From JAZSMJ01 sp045535815 (GTDB taxonomy: Bacteria > Bacillota > Clostridia > Oscillospirales > CAG-272), in assembly GCA_045535815.1 (NCBI GenBank), contig JAZSMJ010000047.1, positions 1-8,848 of the forward strand: a stretch of 8,848 bases of DNA, given 5' to 3'. The position numbers and the translations under genes were made by a program. Below are positions 7,015-8,848 of the stretch, in pieces; the first letter of the stretch is position 1, and each line of letters begins with the position of its first letter. The notes beneath the pieces were generated by a model. That model saw nothing but the letters and a program-made list of their open reading frames with translations. It was not told the origin of the DNA and searched no databases.

Positions 7015-7665
7015 ATGTATAATACAAAGAATTACACAGAACAGGGCGGCGATGTTACACATATCGGCGGCAAGCTTGTATTTGATGAAGGTGCGGAAAG
7101 TTTAATGCCGAATCAGGAAGCAGGAACAAGCACAACAGCGTCAAATATACTTGCGTCAGTAAATGCTTTACTTGTAAAGCTAAAGAATGCCGGATTAATG
7201 GTCGCTGATAACTGGAATACACCAACAGTTACAAAGAGTATCAACGACACGGTTGCAGGTCATGCGAACAGACAGTACAACACCGAACAGATTTCAAGCG
7301 TTGCCGTGACAGGTGAAAATGATAATTTCGAGATCACCATTACACTTTCAAAGAAGGTTAGCGAGCTGAAGGACTTTGACGGTGGCAACGGATGGGGCGT
7401 TCATAAATGGCTCGGAATCGGCGTACAGCCGTGGAGTAATGCGATAACCTCATTATTCTATAACGGGGCAGAACTCACCGCAGAGGACGTCGCAGAAGCG
7501 CAGAGCGTAGGACTTGACAGCGCAGGCTATTTCGTAAGATGGGTTGCGGCTGATTTAGTTCTTGCAGGTAACAACGAAGAAAAGTCAAAAGGTAAGTTTA
7601 CTATTTGGGCGGACGGTTTCAAGACAGCACACTACACACTGAAGATCGTAGAGCCTACAGAATAA
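7015..7665 (+). CDS. Head-fibre/decoration-like protein with unassigned C-terminal domain
   Basis: This 216-aa protein opens with MYNTKNYTEQGGDVTHIGGKLVFDEGAE, resembling the start of the 'head fibre' family (Phage_fiber_2, phi29 gp8.5 type) that sits right after capsid genes in many Firmicute phages. The family part continues with a helix ASNILASVNALLVKLKNAGLM (42-62). Residues 65-90 are a polar linker. The remainder (about 93-216) is beta-rich with many aromatic residues, including VAVTGENDNFEITITLSKKV (96-115), GWGVHKWLGIGVQPW (126-140), GYFVRWVAADLVL (171-183) and a closing strand set KGKFTIWADGFKTAHYTLKIV (192-212). That end looks like a compact surface domain but I recognise no family. 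Likely bound to the capsid exterior. ATG 7015 follows AGGAG at 9 nt spacing. No signal peptide is evident. Confidence 0.65.
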   Translation: MYNTKNYTEQGGDVTHIGGKLVFDEGAESLMPNQEAGTSTTASNILASVNALLVKLKNAGLMVADNWNTPTVTKSINDTVAGHANRQYNTEQISSVAVTGENDNFEITITLSKKVSELKDFDGGNGWGVHKWLGIGVQPWSNAITSLFYNGAELTAEDVAEAQSVGLDSAGYFVRWVAADLVLAGNNEEKSKGKFTIWADGFKTAHYTLKIVEPTE

Positions 7666-7670
7666 AATGA

Positions 7671-7684
7671 AAGGATGTGCGGAT
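7671..7684 (+). promoter_or_regulatory. Ribosome binding region deciding the connector start (GTG 7686)
   Basis: AAGG at 7671-7674 and GCGGAT at 7679-7684 precede GTG 7686. The in-frame GTG at 7677 would leave only 2-3 nt between AAGG and the start codon, too short for normal initiation. The protein from 7686 begins MKVSELTVQD, which matches how this family usually begins. Confidence 0.5.
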
Positions 7685-7685
7685 C

Positions 7686-7979
7686 GTGAAGGTTAGCGAA
7701 CTAACAGTACAGGATATGGCAGACTATTGCAGAATTGCTGAAGCTACAGAAGCTGACACAGCGTTCCTGACTTCTGCTTTAAACGCTTCTAAAGCATATA
7801 TCAAGAAATACACAGGGCTTGATGATGCAGGAATGGATGAGGCAGAGGATCTCGTTATCGTAGTCTATATCCTTTGTCAGGATATGTACGACAACAGAAC
7901 AATGTACGTTGATAAGCAGATAGTCCTGAACAACACAGTCGAAACAATCCTCGGTATGCACTCGGTGAATTTATTATGA
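7686..7979 (+). CDS. Head-tail connector, HK97 gp6-like
   Basis: This 97-aa protein belongs to the gp6-like connector family (phage QLRG/gp6 type), whose ring attaches below the portal and extends the DNA exit channel. The sequence is mostly helical: MKVSELTVQDMADYCRI, ALNASKAYIKKYTGL (32-46), EAEDLVIVVYILCQDMYDNRTMYV (54-77) and the typical ending VETILGMHSVNLL. The length is typical. The start chosen is GTG 7686; GTG 7677 would add three residues (MRI). The last four bases ATGA overlap the next gene's start, so translation is probably coupled. Confidence 0.85.
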   Translation: MKVSELTVQDMADYCRIAEATEADTAFLTSALNASKAYIKKYTGLDDAGMDEAEDLVIVVYILCQDMYDNRTMYVDKQIVLNNTVETILGMHSVNLL

Positions 7980-8311
7980 AGCCTATAATTAACGCCGGAA
8001 AATACAACAAGATTATTGAAATATATAGCACGACTGTAGTAACAGACGAACAGGGCTTCCAGCAGGAAGCAGAAACGCTCGTACTCAGGACATATGCAGC
8101 AGTAAAAACCACAAGAGGATATACGCTGATAACAGCTAACAGCGACTTTGAAAAGGCGTTTACAAACTTCACGATTCGTTATCCCGTAACTCAGATCACT
8201 CGAAAAATGGTGATAAAATTCAACGGTAAAACCTACTCGATAGAATATCTGAACAACGTTAATGAAGAAAATATTGAGCTTGAAATTCAGGCTAAGGAAG
8301 TGACGCATTAA
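7976..8311 (+). CDS. Head closure / head-tail adaptor protein (SPP1 gp16-like)
   Basis: This 111-aa, beta-rich protein fits the phage head-tail joining family (Phage_H_T_join), which forms the ring that plugs the packaged head and receives the tail. It begins MKPIINAGKYNKIIEIYS, and its diagnostic end is VIKFNGKTYSIEYLNNVNEENIELEIQAKEV (79-109). The length is normal. ATG 7976 overlaps the connector stop (ATGA), with CGGTGA (7963-7968) about 7 nt upstream. The stop TAA shares one base with the next ATG. Confidence 0.85.
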   Translation: MKPIINAGKYNKIIEIYSTTVVTDEQGFQQEAETLVLRTYAAVKTTRGYTLITANSDFEKAFTNFTIRYPVTQITRKMVIKFNGKTYSIEYLNNVNEENIELEIQAKEVTH

Positions 8312-8736
8312 TGGCAAGGATAGAAATGGAGATGCCGAAAGAAATTATTGATCAGGTATCAAAGTTAGAGCGAGACACCACAAAGATGATGGAAGCTATG
8401 GTGAAGGCAGGGGCGCAAACAGCACTTGAAAGAATGGAAAAAAACGTTCCAGCAGGTATGCGAAGCAATCCCCAATTAATGGCTTGTTTAGGCACTACTC
8501 GTCGGGCGTATAAAACACCTTCAGACGATGCTATTAACATGAAAGTCGGCTTTTCGGGATATTTCAGAAACGAAAAAGGCGAACTGACTCCAGCACCACT
8601 TGTGGCGAACATTTTTGAGTACGGTCGCAGTACGTCAGAATATCCGAAACAACCTTTTATGCGAAAGTCCTTCAATAAAGCAGCAATCCAGAAGGCTATG
8701 GAAAACGAGCAGAAAAAGTTTATACCGGAGGATTAA
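8311..8736 (+). CDS. HK97 gp10-like neck/tail-completion protein
   Basis: This 141-aa protein matches the HK97 gp10 family by its helical start with MVKAGAQTALERMEKNVP (30-47) and the conserved end LVANIFEYGRS (97-107) and KQPFMRKSF (113-121). Proteins of this family act at the neck, between the head closure ring and the tail terminator. The length is normal. ATG 8311 overlaps the preceding stop by one base (TAATG) and is served by AAGGAAGTGA (8294-8303). The gene is followed after 2 nt by another reading frame. Confidence 0.85.
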   Translation: MARIEMEMPKEIIDQVSKLERDTTKMMEAMVKAGAQTALERMEKNVPAGMRSNPQLMACLGTTRRAYKTPSDDAINMKVGFSGYFRNEKGELTPAPLVANIFEYGRSTSEYPKQPFMRKSFNKAAIQKAMENEQKKFIPED

Positions 8737-8738
8737 CC

Positions 8739-8848
8739 ATGAACGAAATCATTCAAAGAGCTTTTGAGGGATTCATCGTTAATGGCGTTGAAATCCCTGT
8801 CAAATACCTCGTTTACAAAGGGCATGGCGAACCCTATGTAGTTTATAC
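8739..8848 (+). CDS. Start of a neck/tail-completion gene, cut by the window edge
   Basis: ATG 8739 has GGAGG (8727-8731) at 7 nt spacing and opens a frame of 36 complete codons to the end of the window, beginning MNEIIQRAFEGFIVNGVEIPVK and continuing with YLVYKGHGEPYVVY. By position after the gp10-like gene it is probably the tail terminator/tail completion protein. The short sequence alone does not prove a family. The gene continues beyond the window. Confidence 0.7.
   Translation, partial: MNEIIQRAFEGFIVNGVEIPVKYLVYKGHGEPYVVY

Noticed and set aside
7855..8317. Open frames of 105 and 146 codons on the - strand opposite the connector and head closure genes
   Set aside because: Both cross three coding genes with clear family motifs on the + strand and have no recognisable protein motif. 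They are antisense shadows.
1..8848. CRISPR array, tRNA gene, insertion sequence, integrase/att site or retroelement
   Set aside because: No regularly spaced repeats, cloverleaf-like segments, transposase motifs, integrase genes or reverse transcriptase motifs were seen; the window is almost fully occupied by phage head genes.

Overview
The window is the late 'packaging and head' segment of a siphovirus-like tailed phage or prophage. All genes lie on the + strand and are tightly packed. The largest gap between genes in the late module is 64 nt, and most junctions overlap or are 2-20 nt apart. Gene order and protein motifs are those of an HK97-type morphogenesis module: small terminase, large terminase, portal, prohead protease, major capsid protein with a fused scaffolding (delta) domain, a head-fibre/decoration-like protein, gp6-like connector, head closure protein, HK97 gp10-like protein, and the start of one more neck/tail-completion gene cut by the window edge. 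Strong GGAGG-type ribosome binding sites, use of AGA and ATA codons and moderate-to-low GC point to a Firmicutes host. The proteins remind me of prophages of Ruminococcus-like gut Clostridia, but that host assignment is inference and was not tested. No integrase, repressor, lysis gene or att site is visible, so temperate or lytic lifestyle cannot be decided.

Layout: 1-199 holds the 3' end of a possible upstream reading frame, a small hairpin and a ribosome binding site. 200-1802 holds two genes that are not structural: a ParB/sulfiredoxin-fold protein with an extra C-terminal helical domain, and a glycosyltransferase resembling the TET-associated (TAGT/GREB1-like) family. 1795-3829 is the terminase pair. 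3842-6950 is portal, protease and capsid. A long palindrome at 6965-6992 separates the capsid gene from the head-fibre-like gene (7015-7665). 7686-8848 is the connector/neck block.

Working together: the terminase cuts and pumps phage DNA through the portal into a shell built from the capsid protein. The protease removes the capsid delta domain during maturation, and the connector, closure and gp10-like proteins seal the head and join the tail. The ParB-like and glycosyltransferase genes overlap each other and the terminase genes. If the family assignment is right, they would modify or recognise modified bases in the DNA about to be packaged. No base hydroxylase (TET/JBP) or hydroxymethylating enzyme is present in the window, so its substrate is not shown here. 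The DNA-modification pair joined to the terminase genes is the most interesting feature of the region.
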